Translations under genes and position numbers: made by a program
Assembly: GCA_017622815.1 (NCBI GenBank)
Contig: JAGAQH010000026.1
Location: 1 to 64,000, forward strand
Direction of reading: 5' to 3'
DNA: 64,000 bases
DNA from: Bacteroidaceae bacterium
GTDB lineage: Bacteria; Bacteroidota; Bacteroidia; Bacteroidales; Bacteroidaceae
The notes under the pieces: generated by a model
Database searches by the model: none
Told to the model about the DNA's origin: nothing
What the model saw: only the letters and a program-made list of their open reading frames with translations
Part shown: positions 37,341 through 46,113 of the stretch, piece by piece
How the letters are laid out: every line of letters begins with the position of its first letter
Position numbering within the stretch: position 1 is the stretch's first letter

Positions 37341-38483
37341 ATGAAAAAGTTGATGCTTCTGCTGGCGATTGCCGGCATGTCACTTGGCACTTTTGCACAG
37401 GAGACTACAACTACCGAGATTCCAACTCAGAAGCACAAGGTCGTTACCAATGGTTTTTGGGATAACTGGTTTATTGATTTCGGTGGTGAGTTCATTAGCA
37501 ACTTCTCAAATCAGGAAGTTGGCGTGAGCGCAAATCCCTTCTCTTTGGTTAGAGGTAACTGGGGTTTTGACCTGAGCGTAGGTAAGTGGGCTACTCCTTC
37601 TTTCGGTATGCGTGTTAAGGGTCAGGCTGCTTGGGGCAGAACCGTAAACGTTTCTGACAAGGACCAGAACCCTCTGTACAACCAGGTTGTTGTTACTCTG
37701 GAACCCATGATTAACCTGCACAATCTGTTCGCTGGCTACAAGCCCCGCGTATGGAACACCATCGCTTATGCAAGCGTAGGTTATGGCCGTCACATCGCTC
37801 ACGACAATTGCGAGGGCGTTAACTCTGCTATCGTTGGCGCCGGTTGGTTGAATACTTTCAACGTAACAAAGCGTTTCCACATCAACGTTGACATCTATGG
37901 CCGCATGGGTCGTGAGAACTTCGACGGTGTCGGAGCGAACATCAAGGGTGATGACTGGCAGGTAGGTTGGAGCGTTGGTTGCGGTTTCAACCTCGGTAAG
38001 GTGGGTTGGGACAATGCTCCCGATGTTGATGCCATCATGGCTATGAACAAGGCTCAGCTGGCAGCTTTGAACGCTTCTCTGGCAGAGCAGCAGGCTGAGA
38101 ACGAGCGTCTGCAGAAGCTGATCAAGAACCACAAGTGCCCCGAGGCTAAGCAGGTTACTGAGATCATCACCTCTAAGGCTTCTGTATTCTTCAACATCAA
38201 CAAGAGCAAGATCGCTTCTAAGAAGGATCTCGTGAACGTTAAGGAACTGGCTGAGAGCGCAAAGGCAAATGGCAAGACCATCGTAGTAACTGGTTATGCT
38301 GACTCTAAGACCGGTAGCGCTGAGTACAACCAGAAGCTCTCTGAGCGTCGCGCACAGGCTGTTGCTGACGAGCTCGTTAAGATGGGCGTTGATAGCGACA
38401 AGATCGAAGTTGTTGGCAAGGGTGGCGTTGAGGAGCTTTCTCCCATCTCTTACAACCGTCGCGTAGTTGTATCTTTGAAGTAA
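37341..38483 (+). CDS. OmpA-family outer membrane protein (paralogue 1)
   Basis: 380 residues. Signal peptide MKKLMLLLAIAGMSLGTFAQ, an N-terminal beta-barrel to about residue 230, a short coiled coil (LAALNASLAEQQAENERLQKL), then a C-terminal OmpA peptidoglycan-binding domain (TIVVTGYADSKTGSAEYNQKLSERRAQAV). It anchors the outer membrane to the wall. The C-terminal half is nearly identical to the gene at 39831, while the barrels differ, and both have near-identical terminators. Confidence 0.93.
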   Translation: MKKLMLLLAIAGMSLGTFAQETTTTEIPTQKHKVVTNGFWDNWFIDFGGEFISNFSNQEVGVSANPFSLVRGNWGFDLSVGKWATPSFGMRVKGQAAWGRTVNVSDKDQNPLYNQVVVTLEPMINLHNLFAGYKPRVWNTIAYASVGYGRHIAHDNCEGVNSAIVGAGWLNTFNVTKRFHINVDIYGRMGRENFDGVGANIKGDDWQVGWSVGCGFNLGKVGWDNAPDVDAIMAMNKAQLAALNASLAEQQAENERLQKLIKNHKCPEAKQVTEIITSKASVFFNINKSKIASKKDLVNVKELAESAKANGKTIVVTGYADSKTGSAEYNQKLSERRAQAVADELVKMGVDSDKIEVVGKGGVEELSPISYNRRVVVSLK

Positions 38484-38508
38484 GTTAGAGTATAACTTTA
38501 GGATATGG

Positions 38509-38545
38509 AGAGGGAAGCGATGTATGTCGTTTCCCTCTTATTCAT
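38509..38545 (+). terminator. Terminator of OmpA paralogue 1
   Basis: AGAGGGAAGCGA (38509-38520) pairs with TCGTTTCCCTCT (38527-38538). About 70 bases around it are almost identical to those after paralogue 2. Confidence 0.75.
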
Positions 38546-38553
38546 TAAAGAAT

Positions 38554-39657
38554 ATGGAATCAAGCAAGAGAATCATACTTACCGGCGACCGTCCCACAGG
38601 TCGTCTGCACATCGGTCACTATGTGGGTAGTCTCCGCCGTCGTGTGGAACTGCAGAACGAGGGCAATTACGACAAGATGTACGTTTTCATTGCCGATGCC
38701 CAGGCGCTGACGGACAATATCGACAATCCCGAGAAGGTTCGCCAGAACGTCATAGAGGTGGCGTTGGACTATCTGGCTTGTGGACTTGATCCCGAGAAGG
38801 TGACGATATTCATACAGAGCCAGATACCTGAACTCTGCGAACTGTCGTTCTACTTCATGGACCTCGTTTCCGTGTCGCGTCTGCAACGCAATCCCACGGT
38901 AAAGACCGAGGTGCAGATGCGTGGTTTCGCCGGTGAGAGCATCCCAGTGGGCTTCTTCACCTATCCCATCAGCCAGGCGGCTGACATTACCCTGTTCAAG
39001 GCTACCACCGTTCCTGCCGGTCAGGACCAGGAACCCATGCTGGAGCAGAGCCGCGAGATAGTTCGCCGCTTCAACAACATATATGGCGATACTCTGGTGG
39101 AGCCCAACATCATGCTCCCCGACAATGCGGCATGCCTGCGCCTTCCCGGCACCGACGGCAAGGCCAAGATGTCCAAGTCTCTGGGCAACTGCATCTACCT
39201 GAGCGATACCGCCAAGGAACTGAAGAAGAAGGTGAACAGCATGTACACCGACCCCGAGCACATCCACATTGAGCAGCCCGGTCATCTTGAGGGCAATACC
39301 GTCTTCACATATCTGGATGCTTTCTGTACCGACGAGGACTTCCAGAAGTACCTTCCCGAGTACCAGAACCTTGACGAACTGAAGGCGCACTACACCCGTG
39401 GCGGTTTGGGCGACGGAACCTGCAAGAAGTTCCTCTACAACGTGCTGAACGACCGCCTCACTCCCATCCGCGAGCGTCGTCTGGAACTCCAGAAGGACAT
39501 TCCCGCCATCTACGAGATTCTGCGTAAGGGGTGCGAGCAGGCCCGTCAGGCTGCCATTGAGACTATGGATGAGGTGCGCAAGGCAATGAAGATAACTTAC
39601 TTTGACGATGAGGAACTCATAAAGGAGCAGGCCAAGCGATATTCTTCAGCCAAGTGA
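38554..39657 (+). CDS. trpS: Tryptophanyl-tRNA synthetase
   Basis: 367 residues from MESSKRIILTGDRPTGRLHIGHYVGS, with the HIGH-type motif LHIGHYVG and KMSKS in DGKAKMSKSLGN near residue 210. It charges tRNA-Trp. The start at 38554 follows the ompA terminator; the upstream extension from 38524 reads through the hairpin and is rejected. No own promoter was identified. Confidence 0.95.
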   Translation: MESSKRIILTGDRPTGRLHIGHYVGSLRRRVELQNEGNYDKMYVFIADAQALTDNIDNPEKVRQNVIEVALDYLACGLDPEKVTIFIQSQIPELCELSFYFMDLVSVSRLQRNPTVKTEVQMRGFAGESIPVGFFTYPISQAADITLFKATTVPAGQDQEPMLEQSREIVRRFNNIYGDTLVEPNIMLPDNAACLRLPGTDGKAKMSKSLGNCIYLSDTAKELKKKVNSMYTDPEHIHIEQPGHLEGNTVFTYLDAFCTDEDFQKYLPEYQNLDELKAHYTRGGLGDGTCKKFLYNVLNDRLTPIRERRLELQKDIPAIYEILRKGCEQARQAAIETMDEVRKAMKITYFDDEELIKEQAKRYSSAK

Positions 39658-39670
39658 TAGCTATTTAGGG

Positions 39671-39720
39671 ACTTTTGAGGCAAGGAATATGTTTTCTTAG
39701 CCTCAAAAGTTGTTTTTCTT
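39671..39720 (+). terminator. Terminator after trpS
   Basis: ACTTTTGAGGC (39671-39681) pairs with GCCTCAAAAGT (39700-39710), then TGTTTTTCTTT. Confidence 0.85.
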
Positions 39721-39753
39721 TATTAAAATAGGTTAAGGTTGAATAATATTTTC

Positions 39754-39761
39754 TATATTTG
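39754..39761 (+). promoter_or_regulatory. -7 box TATATTTG for the second ompA-like gene
   Basis: TTCTATATTTGTG, 69 bases before the ATG. This differs from the TATCTTTG of paralogue 1, so the two genes may be expressed differently. Confidence 0.6.
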
Positions 39762-39830
39762 TGTCGTGAAAGTGTAGTAATGGTTGATTCATCCTGCAAA
39801 TTAATAAAGTAAAGAATAAAGAATTATATT

Positions 39831-41003
39831 ATGAAGAAGTTGATGTTCTTGCTGGTATTTGCCGGCTTCTCTTTTGGAGCGTTTGCTCAGGAGGTTAAGA
39901 CCAACGAAGTGCCTACTTTGAAGCACAAGGTAGTAACTAATGGTTTCTGGGATAATTGGTTCGTCGGATTTGGAGGGGACTTTATTAGCAATTTCTCAAG
40001 TCAGGAGATAGGTGTAAGCGGAAGTCCTTTTGCCAGCGAACGTTATAGCTGGGGTGGTAGTGTCACATTGGGTAAGTGGGCTACTCCTTCTGTAGGTGTA
40101 CGTGCCAAGGTAGGTTTTGGCTGGGGCAGACAGATTAATAGTGCCGAGGCCGACTTTATGGGACCTGATTATATGTGGGACAATGATTTGACCAACCCCA
40201 AGTTCAGTCAGTTGAACGTCAGCTTGCAGCCCTTGTTTAACCTGCACAATATCTTTGCTGGTTACAAGCCACGCGTTTGGAACACTATCCTGTATGCTAG
40301 CGTAGGCTGTCGTATCAATTTCGTTACAGATGACAGCAGTCCTATGGTAGGTCTGGGTTGGTTGAATGTGTTTAACGTTTCTGACCGTTTCCACTTCAAT
40401 GTGGATCTCTATGCAGACATGGGTCATAACGATCTGGATGGTAATTCTGCTGTTACGGCTACTGGTATGGGTGCTTGTGATTTGCAGCTTGGCGCCTCTG
40501 TCGGTTTTGGTGTAAACCTCGGTAAGGTAGGTTGGGACAATGCTCCCGATGTTGATGCCATCATGGCAATGAACAAGGCTCAATTGGACGCTTTGAACGC
40601 TTCTTTGGCAGAGCAGCAGGAAGAGAATGCACGCATGCAGGCTATTATCAAGAACCACAAGTGCCCCGAGGCTAAGCAGGTTACTGAGATAATTGCTTCC
40701 AAGGCCTCTGTGTTCTTCAATATTGGCAAAAGCAAGGTTGCTTCAAAGAAGGATCTTGTAAACGTTCAGGAATTGGTTAAGTGTGCCAAGGGCAAGACAA
40801 TTGTTGTGACCGGTTATGCTGACTCTAAGACAGGTACTGCTTCATACAACCAGACTTTGTCTGAGAAGCGTGCACAGGCTGTTGCTGACGAACTGGTTAA
40901 GATGGGCGTCAGCCGAGACAAGATTGAAGTTGTTGGCAAGGGTGGCGTTGAGGAACTTTCTCCCATCTCTTACAACCGTCGCGTAGTTGTATCTTTGAAG
41001 TAG
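39831..41003 (+). CDS. OmpA-family outer membrane protein (paralogue 2)
   Basis: 390 residues. Same plan as the gene at 37341: signal peptide MKKLMFLLVFAGFSFGAFAQ, beta-barrel, the linker LDALNASLAEQQEENARMQ, and an OmpA domain nearly identical to its paralogue. The barrel is 10 residues longer and diverged, mainly in likely surface loops. Tandem duplication around trpS is the simplest explanation. Confidence 0.93.
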   Translation: MKKLMFLLVFAGFSFGAFAQEVKTNEVPTLKHKVVTNGFWDNWFVGFGGDFISNFSSQEIGVSGSPFASERYSWGGSVTLGKWATPSVGVRAKVGFGWGRQINSAEADFMGPDYMWDNDLTNPKFSQLNVSLQPLFNLHNIFAGYKPRVWNTILYASVGCRINFVTDDSSPMVGLGWLNVFNVSDRFHFNVDLYADMGHNDLDGNSAVTATGMGACDLQLGASVGFGVNLGKVGWDNAPDVDAIMAMNKAQLDALNASLAEQQEENARMQAIIKNHKCPEAKQVTEIIASKASVFFNIGKSKVASKKDLVNVQELVKCAKGKTIVVTGYADSKTGTASYNQTLSEKRAQAVADELVKMGVSRDKIEVVGKGGVEELSPISYNRRVVVSLK

Positions 41004-41028
41004 GATAGAGTATAACTTTAGGATATGG

Positions 41029-41066
41029 AGAGGGAAGCGATGTATGTCGTTTCCCTCTTTATTCTT
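41029..41066 (+). terminator. Terminator of OmpA paralogue 2
   Basis: AGAGGGAAGCGA (41029-41040) pairs with TCGTTTCCCTCT (41047-41058), then TTATTCTTTTGG. It is a copy of the hairpin at 38509. Confidence 0.75.
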
Positions 41067-41148
41067 TTGGGGGGAGTGTGAGGCCAAGCGCTATGCCGAG
41101 GGCAAGTGACGGCCGATAATCCCAGTACCGGAATTTATAACGCAAAAT

Positions 41149-41230
41149 CGGTACTCCAGTACCGCCACGTCGGTACTGGAGTACTGTCGTGTTGGTATTG
41201 GAGTACCGACACGAAGGTACTGGCATGTGC
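41149..41230. repeat. Tandem 22-bp palindromic units (3 full, 1 partial)
   Basis: Units at 41149-41170, 41171-41192 and 41193-41214, then a decayed one. Each has the dyad CGGTACTGGAGTACCG, with changes, plus a 6-base joint (CCACGT, TCGTGT, ACACGA). A further CCAGTACCGG half-site lies at 41122-41131. Located in the gap between the second ompA-like gene and tRNA-Val. Confidence 0.85.
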
Positions 41231-41355
41231 TCGGGGCTTCCTGCCCCTGCTTTCTTCATCGCAAATTATTGGTGTCGGGCAAACAGGTAAATCTTGTTGG
41301 GTCGTAGGAACTTACGTTGTGCGAAATCTTGAATGTGCCGGGTGCTGGCGAACAG

Positions 41356-41400
41356 ACCCCTCCGCCCTTTGGGCACCTCCCCTAACTTAGGGGAGGAAAG
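41356..41400. repeat. C/G-rich hairpin element
   Basis: CCCCTCCGCCCTTTGGGCA followed by CCTCCCCTAA and CTTAGGGGAGG (hairpin near 41376-41396). Similar in style to the arms of the tig-clpP inverted repeat and to a segment inside gluQ. The rest of the gap 41231-41598 shows no gene. Confidence 0.6.
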
Positions 41401-41598
41401 AGGATGTGGGTTTACTACGCACGCTCACCTCTGGGTAGGAAAGGTGAATTACATCATATTACTATTTGCTGCCTGTCATGTCGTAATGAGGGCTGTCATT
41501 GTGTTGTCACGTCCTCCCTATCAGGCATAAATTGTGTAAAATAGGCATCGCCAATCAAAATAATTCGGTAAATGTTTGCCGGTTCCGTAGAAAAGTCG

Positions 41599-41606
41599 TA
41601 CCTTTG
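41599..41606 (+). promoter_or_regulatory. -7 box TACCTTTG for tRNA-Val
   Basis: AAAAGTCGTACCTTTGC, with TTTG at 41574-41577 as the -33 element, 23 bases upstream of the tRNA. Confidence 0.75.
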
Positions 41607-41629
41607 CATCGCAATTCTACGGAAGGCAT

Positions 41630-41704
41630 GGGCGATTAGCGCAGCTGGTTCAGAGCATCTGCCTTACAAGCAGAGGGTCGGCGGTTCGAATCCGTCATCG
41701 CCCA
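41630..41704 (+). tRNA. tRNA-Val (anticodon TAC)
   Basis: 75 bases. Acceptor stem GGGCGAT/ATCGCCC, D-arm GCGC AGCTGGTTCA GAGC, anticodon loop CTTACAA with TAC, T-arm GGCGG TTCGAAT CCGTC. The 3' CCA is not encoded. Confidence 0.96.
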
Positions 41705-41716
41705 CAAAAGTGATGG

Positions 41717-41765
41717 AAAGAAACTGACGATGACTTTAAGAAGTAATCTCAGTTTCTTTTCTGTT
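41717..41765 (+). terminator. Terminator after tRNA-Val
   Basis: AAAGAAACTGA (41717-41727) pairs with TCAGTTTCTTT (41749-41759), ending in a T-run. Confidence 0.8.
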
Positions 41766-41793
41766 TTAAGGTACCTTACTTAATATAAAGACA

Positions 41794-43137
41794 ATGGAGT
41801 TAAGTCTTTTATCAGCAATCAGTCCTATTGACGGACGTTACCGTGGCAAGACCGAGCCTTTGGCAGGTTATTTTTCTGAGTACGCACTCATCAAGTACCG
41901 TGTGCGTGTGGAAATAGAGTATTTCATTGCTTTGTGCGAACTTCCCCTGCCTCAGTTGGAGGGCTTCCCTGCATCGGCGGAGACTTTGCGCGATATCTAC
42001 CGCAACTTTACCGAGGCTGATGCCCAGCGTGTCAAGGACATCGAGAGCGTTACCAACCACGATGTCAAGGCCGTGGAATACTTCATCAAGGAGCAGTTCG
42101 ACAAGATTGGCGGACTGGAGGCCTACAAGGAGTTCATACACTTCGGCTTGACCAGCCAGGACATAAACAATACCAGCGTGCCCCTCAGCATCAAGGAGGC
42201 TCTGGAGGAGGTCTACTATCCCCAGATAGAGCAGTTGATAGCACAGTTGCGCACCTATGCCGAGGAGTGGAAGGACATCCCCATGCTTGCCAAGACACAC
42301 GGACAGCCCGCTTCCCCCACACGTATGGGCAAGGAGGTGATGGTTTTCGTCTACCGTCTGGAGCGCCAGTTGGAGGCCCTCAAGGCACAGCCCCTCACCG
42401 CCAAGTTCGGTGGTGCCACCGGCAACTACAATGCCCACAACGTGGCATATCCCCAGTATGACTGGCGTGCCTTCGGCAACCGATTTGTCAGCGAGAAGTT
42501 GGGACTGGAGCGTGAGGAATGGACCACGCAGATTTCTAACTACGACTGTCTGGCAGGCGTGTTCGATGCCATGAAGCGCATCAACACCATCATCATCGAC
42601 CTGGACCGCGACTTCTGGCAGTACGTATCCATGGAGTATTTCCGTCAGAAGGTGAAGGCCGGCGAGGTAGGTTCCAGCGCCATGCCCCACAAGGTGAACC
42701 CCATCGACTTCGAGAACTCCGAGGGCAACCTTGGTATGGCCAACGCTATCCTGTCCCACCTGGCACAGAAACTCCCCATCAGCCGCCTGCAGCGCGACCT
42801 TACCGACTCTACGGTTCTGCGCAATGTGGGTGTGCCCATGGGTCACATGCTCATCAGCGTGCAGAGCACAATGAAGGGCTTGGGCAAACTTCTGCTCAAC
42901 CAGGATGCCATCAACCGCGATCTGGACGGATGCTGGGCAGTGTGCGCCGAAGCCATCCAGACAATCCTGCGCCGCGAGGCTTACCCCAACCCCTACGAGG
43001 CTCTGAAGGCCCTGACCCGCACCGGTGCCGGCATCAACGAGTCCACCATAAAGGACTTCATTGAGGGCCTGGACGTAAGCGAGTCTGTGAAGGACGAGTT
43101 GCGCAAGATTACCCCCCACACCTACACAGGTGTGTGA
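41794..43137 (+). CDS. purB: Adenylosuccinate lyase
   Basis: 447 residues. Fumarase/aspartase superfamily signature SSAMPHKVNPIDFENSEGN near residues 292-310, with TSQDINNTS and KTHGQPASPT holding active-site residues. It cleaves SAICAR and adenylosuccinate in purine synthesis. No clear promoter box precedes it; it could be read through from the tRNA. Confidence 0.96.
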   Translation: MELSLLSAISPIDGRYRGKTEPLAGYFSEYALIKYRVRVEIEYFIALCELPLPQLEGFPASAETLRDIYRNFTEADAQRVKDIESVTNHDVKAVEYFIKEQFDKIGGLEAYKEFIHFGLTSQDINNTSVPLSIKEALEEVYYPQIEQLIAQLRTYAEEWKDIPMLAKTHGQPASPTRMGKEVMVFVYRLERQLEALKAQPLTAKFGGATGNYNAHNVAYPQYDWRAFGNRFVSEKLGLEREEWTTQISNYDCLAGVFDAMKRINTIIIDLDRDFWQYVSMEYFRQKVKAGEVGSSAMPHKVNPIDFENSEGNLGMANAILSHLAQKLPISRLQRDLTDSTVLRNVGVPMGHMLISVQSTMKGLGKLLLNQDAINRDLDGCWAVCAEAIQTILRREAYPNPYEALKALTRTGAGINESTIKDFIEGLDVSESVKDELRKITPHTYTGV

Positions 43138-43144
43138 ACAATGG

Positions 43145-43208
43145 GGACACGGAATGCCGTGTCCGTATGCTAAGATTGTTAGAGTGGTGGACACGGCATG
43201 CCGTGTCC
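43145..43208. repeat. Paired 20-bp palindromes (ACACGG core)
   Basis: Palindrome 1 is GGACACGGAATGCCGTGTCC (43145-43164), palindrome 2 GGACACGGCATGCCGTGTCC (43189-43208), followed by CTACA. The 24-base spacer begins GTATGCTAAGA. The layout matches 56521-56588, where the palindrome core is different. Confidence 0.9.
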
Positions 43209-43253
43209 CTACAATGATTATAGGAGAGAAAAACACATTAAGTTCATTAGATT

Positions 43254-44519
43254 ATGACTACAGAAGACGAGAGCTGGCGCAAGCAGTTTGCCAGCGAGGG
43301 AAATGGTGGCGGTGATCGTCCCCAACGCCCTTCATTCGACCGCAACAACGGCGGTTATCAGAGAGAGAGAAGAGAGTATCGCTCCAATGATGGCTACAAC
43401 CGCGAGGGTGGCTACCATCATCGCGAGGGCGGTTACCAGAGAGAGAACAGAGACCGTCGTCCCGGCGGAGACTATAACCGTGGCGGTTACAGACAGCGCG
43501 AAGGCGGATACCAGAGCCGTCCCTATAACCGCGAGGGTGGCTATCAGCGTCGCGAGGGAGGCTATCAGCAGCGCCCCTACAACCGCGAAGGCGGCTATCA
43601 GCAGCGCGAGGGAGGTTTCCAGCAGCGCGAGGGTGGCTATCAGCAGCGTCCCTACAACCGTGAAGGCGGCTATCAGCAGCGCGAAGGCGGTTACCAGTCA
43701 CGTCCCGGTGGCTACAAGAAGCGCCCCCAGGGCTACAATCCTCATGCCAAGTACAGCATGAAGAAACAGATAGAGTACAAGGAGAAGAACTACGATCCCG
43801 ATGAACCCGTACGCCTGAACCGCTACCTGGCCAATGCTGGTGTGTGCAGCCGTCGCGAGGCCGACACCTTCATACAGGCCGGCGTTGTCAAGGTGAACGG
43901 CGTGGTGGTTACGGAACTCGGCACTAAGGTGAAGCGTAGCGACGAGGTGATGTTCCACGACCAGGCCATCAACATGGAGAAGAAGGTGTATGTGCTCCTG
44001 AACAAGCCCAAGGACTACGTTACCACAAGCGACGACCCCCAGAACCGCAAGACCGTGATGGAACTGGTGAAGAACGCCTGCCGCGAGCGCATCTATCCCG
44101 TGGGCCGTCTGGACCGCAATACCACCGGTGTGCTCCTGTTCACCAACGATGGCGATCTGGCTACCAAACTGACACACCCCCAGTACCTCAAGAAGAAGAT
44201 ATACCACGTGTTCTGCGATAAGAATGTCACCGCTGCCGACCTTCGCCAGATTGCCGACGGCATCATGCTGGAGGATGGCGAGATACATGCCGATGCCATC
44301 GACTATGCCCACGAGACAGACAAGAAGCAGGTTGGCATAGAGATACACAGCGGACGCAACCGCATCGTGCGCCGTATCTTCGAACACCTTGGCTACAAGG
44401 TGGTGAAGTTGGACCGCGTCTACTTTGCCGGTCTTACCAAGAAGAACGTGAAGCGCGGCGACTGGCGTTTCCTCACCCAGGATGAGGTGAACATGCTCAA
44501 GATGGGAGCCTTCGAGTAA
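43254..44519 (+). CDS. rluB: 23S rRNA pseudouridine synthase (RluB type) with Arg/Gly/Tyr-rich N-terminal repeats
   Basis: 421 residues. The first 160 or so form a low-complexity tail built of REGGYQQRPYN- and REGGYQQ-type repeats (about 14 copies of xREGGYxxR), rich in Arg, Gly, Gln and Tyr. Then come an S4 RNA-binding domain (VRLNRYLANAGVCSRREAD) and a RsuA/RluB catalytic domain with the Asp in YPVGRLDRNTTGVLLFTNDGDLA. It modifies a uridine in rRNA; the exact position is unknown. Such Arg/Gly tails are expected to bind RNA and be disordered. It lies 116 bases after purB. Confidence 0.9.
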   Translation: MTTEDESWRKQFASEGNGGGDRPQRPSFDRNNGGYQRERREYRSNDGYNREGGYHHREGGYQRENRDRRPGGDYNRGGYRQREGGYQSRPYNREGGYQRREGGYQQRPYNREGGYQQREGGFQQREGGYQQRPYNREGGYQQREGGYQSRPGGYKKRPQGYNPHAKYSMKKQIEYKEKNYDPDEPVRLNRYLANAGVCSRREADTFIQAGVVKVNGVVVTELGTKVKRSDEVMFHDQAINMEKKVYVLLNKPKDYVTTSDDPQNRKTVMELVKNACRERIYPVGRLDRNTTGVLLFTNDGDLATKLTHPQYLKKKIYHVFCDKNVTAADLRQIADGIMLEDGEIHADAIDYAHETDKKQVGIEIHSGRNRIVRRIFEHLGYKVVKLDRVYFAGLTKKNVKRGDWRFLTQDEVNMLKMGAFE

Positions 44520-44558
44520 AACGGAAAACGGAAAGGTGAATGCTGAAAGCCGAAAACG
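44518..44558. repeat. 7-bp GAAAACG repeat, degenerate
   Basis: In register with a 7-bp period: AAAACG, GAAAACG, GAAAGGT, GAATGCT, GAAAGCC, GAAAACG. It begins at the rluB stop. Same family as 59112-59167. Confidence 0.75.
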
Positions 44559-44602
44559 GTTTGCCGTGGTTTTGCCCTTTCACCATACCTATATAATACA
44601 AT

Positions 44603-46024
44603 ATGAAACGTACAAAAGTTATTGACGCACTGGGACGTACCGACTACGGCTCAGACATCATAGTAAAGGGCTGGGTACGCTCCAAGCGTGGCAGCAAGGG
44701 CATCTTCTTCATTGCCCTCAACGATGGTTCCACCATCAAGAACATACAGATTGTAGGCGATGATGCCAACTTCCCCGAGGAGACCGTAAAGCTGATTACC
44801 ACAGGTGCCTGCATCAGCGTGCTGGGCACTCTGGTGGAAAGTCCTGCCGCAGGTCAGGCCAGCGAGGTGCAGGCCAGCGAGATAGAGATCCTGGGTCCTG
44901 CCGACAATACCTACCCCCTGCAGAAGAAGGGTGCTTCATGGGAATACCTCCGCACCGTGGCACACCTGCGCCCCCGCACCAACACCTTCGGTGCCATCCT
45001 GCGCATACGCCACAACATGGCCATGGCCATACATACATATTTCCACGAGCACGGCTACTTCTACTTCCACACCCCCCTCATCACCGCCAGCGACTGCGAG
45101 GGTGCAGGCCAGATGTTCCAGGTTACCACCAAGAACCTCTATGACCTGAAGAAGGACGAGAACGGCAGCATCATCTACGACGACGATTTCTTCGGCAAGC
45201 AGACCTCCCTCACCGTCAGCGGTCAGTTGGAGGGCGAACTGGGTGCTACCGCCCTGGGTGCCATCTACACCTTCGGCCCCACCTTCCGTGCCGAGAACTC
45301 CAACACTCCCCGCCACTTGGCAGAGTTCTGGATGATAGAGCCTGAGATAGCCTTCATGGATCTGGACGAACTCATGGACCTGGAGGAAGACTTCCTCAAG
45401 TACTGCGTGCGCTGGGCACTGGAGAACTGCAAGGACGACCTTGAGTTCCTCAACAAGATGGTGGACAAGGGCCTTATCGCCCGCCTGGAGGGTGTGCTGA
45501 ACGAGACCTTCGTGCGCCTCTCATACACCGAGGGCATACAGATTCTGCAGCAGGCAGTGAAGGACGGCCGCAAGTTCGAGTTCCCCTGCAACTGGGGCGA
45601 CGACCTTGCCAGCGAGCACGAGCGCTACCTCGTTGAGGAGTACTTCAAGAAGCCCGTCATCATGAGCCACTATCCCAAGAAGATCAAGGCCTTCTACATG
45701 AAGATCGATGCCGAGAAGCCCGTTCTGGACGGTGCAGAGATGGAGGAAACTGTACAGGGAACCGATGTGCTCTTCCCCTCTATCGGCGAGATTATCGGCG
45801 GTAGTGTCCGCGAGGAGAGTTATGACAAACTCGTGGGCGAGATAGAGGCACGCAACATCCCCATGAAGGACATGACCTGGTATCTCGATACCCGCAAGTA
45901 CGGTTCATGCCCCCATGCAGGTTTCGGCCTCGGATTCGAGCGTCTGCTGCTCTTCGTTACCGGCATGCAGAACATCCGCGACGTTATCCCCTTCCCCCGT
46001 ACTCCCAGAAACGCAGAGTTCTAA
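44603..46024 (+). CDS. asnS: Asparaginyl-tRNA synthetase
   Basis: 473 residues. N-terminal OB-fold ([23 protein letters not shown]), then a class II core with motif 2 [21 protein letters not shown] and motif 3 [17 protein letters not shown]. It charges tRNA-Asn. The ATG follows an AT-rich run (ctatataatacaat). Confidence 0.96.
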   Translation: MKRTKVIDALGRTDYGSDIIVKGWVRSKRGSKGIFFIALNDGSTIKNIQIVGDDANFPEETVKLITTGACISVLGTLVESPAAGQASEVQASEIEILGPADNTYPLQKKGASWEYLRTVAHLRPRTNTFGAILRIRHNMAMAIHTYFHEHGYFYFHTPLITASDCEGAGQMFQVTTKNLYDLKKDENGSIIYDDDFFGKQTSLTVSGQLEGELGATALGAIYTFGPTFRAENSNTPRHLAEFWMIEPEIAFMDLDELMDLEEDFLKYCVRWALENCKDDLEFLNKMVDKGLIARLEGVLNETFVRLSYTEGIQILQQAVKDGRKFEFPCNWGDDLASEHERYLVEEYFKKPVIMSHYPKKIKAFYMKIDAEKPVLDGAEMEETVQGTDVLFPSIGEIIGGSVREESYDKLVGEIEARNIPMKDMTWYLDTRKYGSCPHAGFGLGFERLLLFVTGMQNIRDVIPFPRTPRNAEF

Positions 46025-46032
46025 AGCATACA

Positions 46033-46076
46033 AACATCGCCGTGGCACAGCAAAGTGTCACGGCGATGTTTTTTGC
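46033..46076 (+). terminator. Terminator after asnS
   Basis: AACATCGCCGTG (46033-46044) pairs with CACGGCGATGTT (46059-46070), then TTTTG. Confidence 0.9.
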
Positions 46077-46113
46077 CTTATGGTCTTTAAGGTCCTTAGA
46101 GTCCTTTAAGTCT

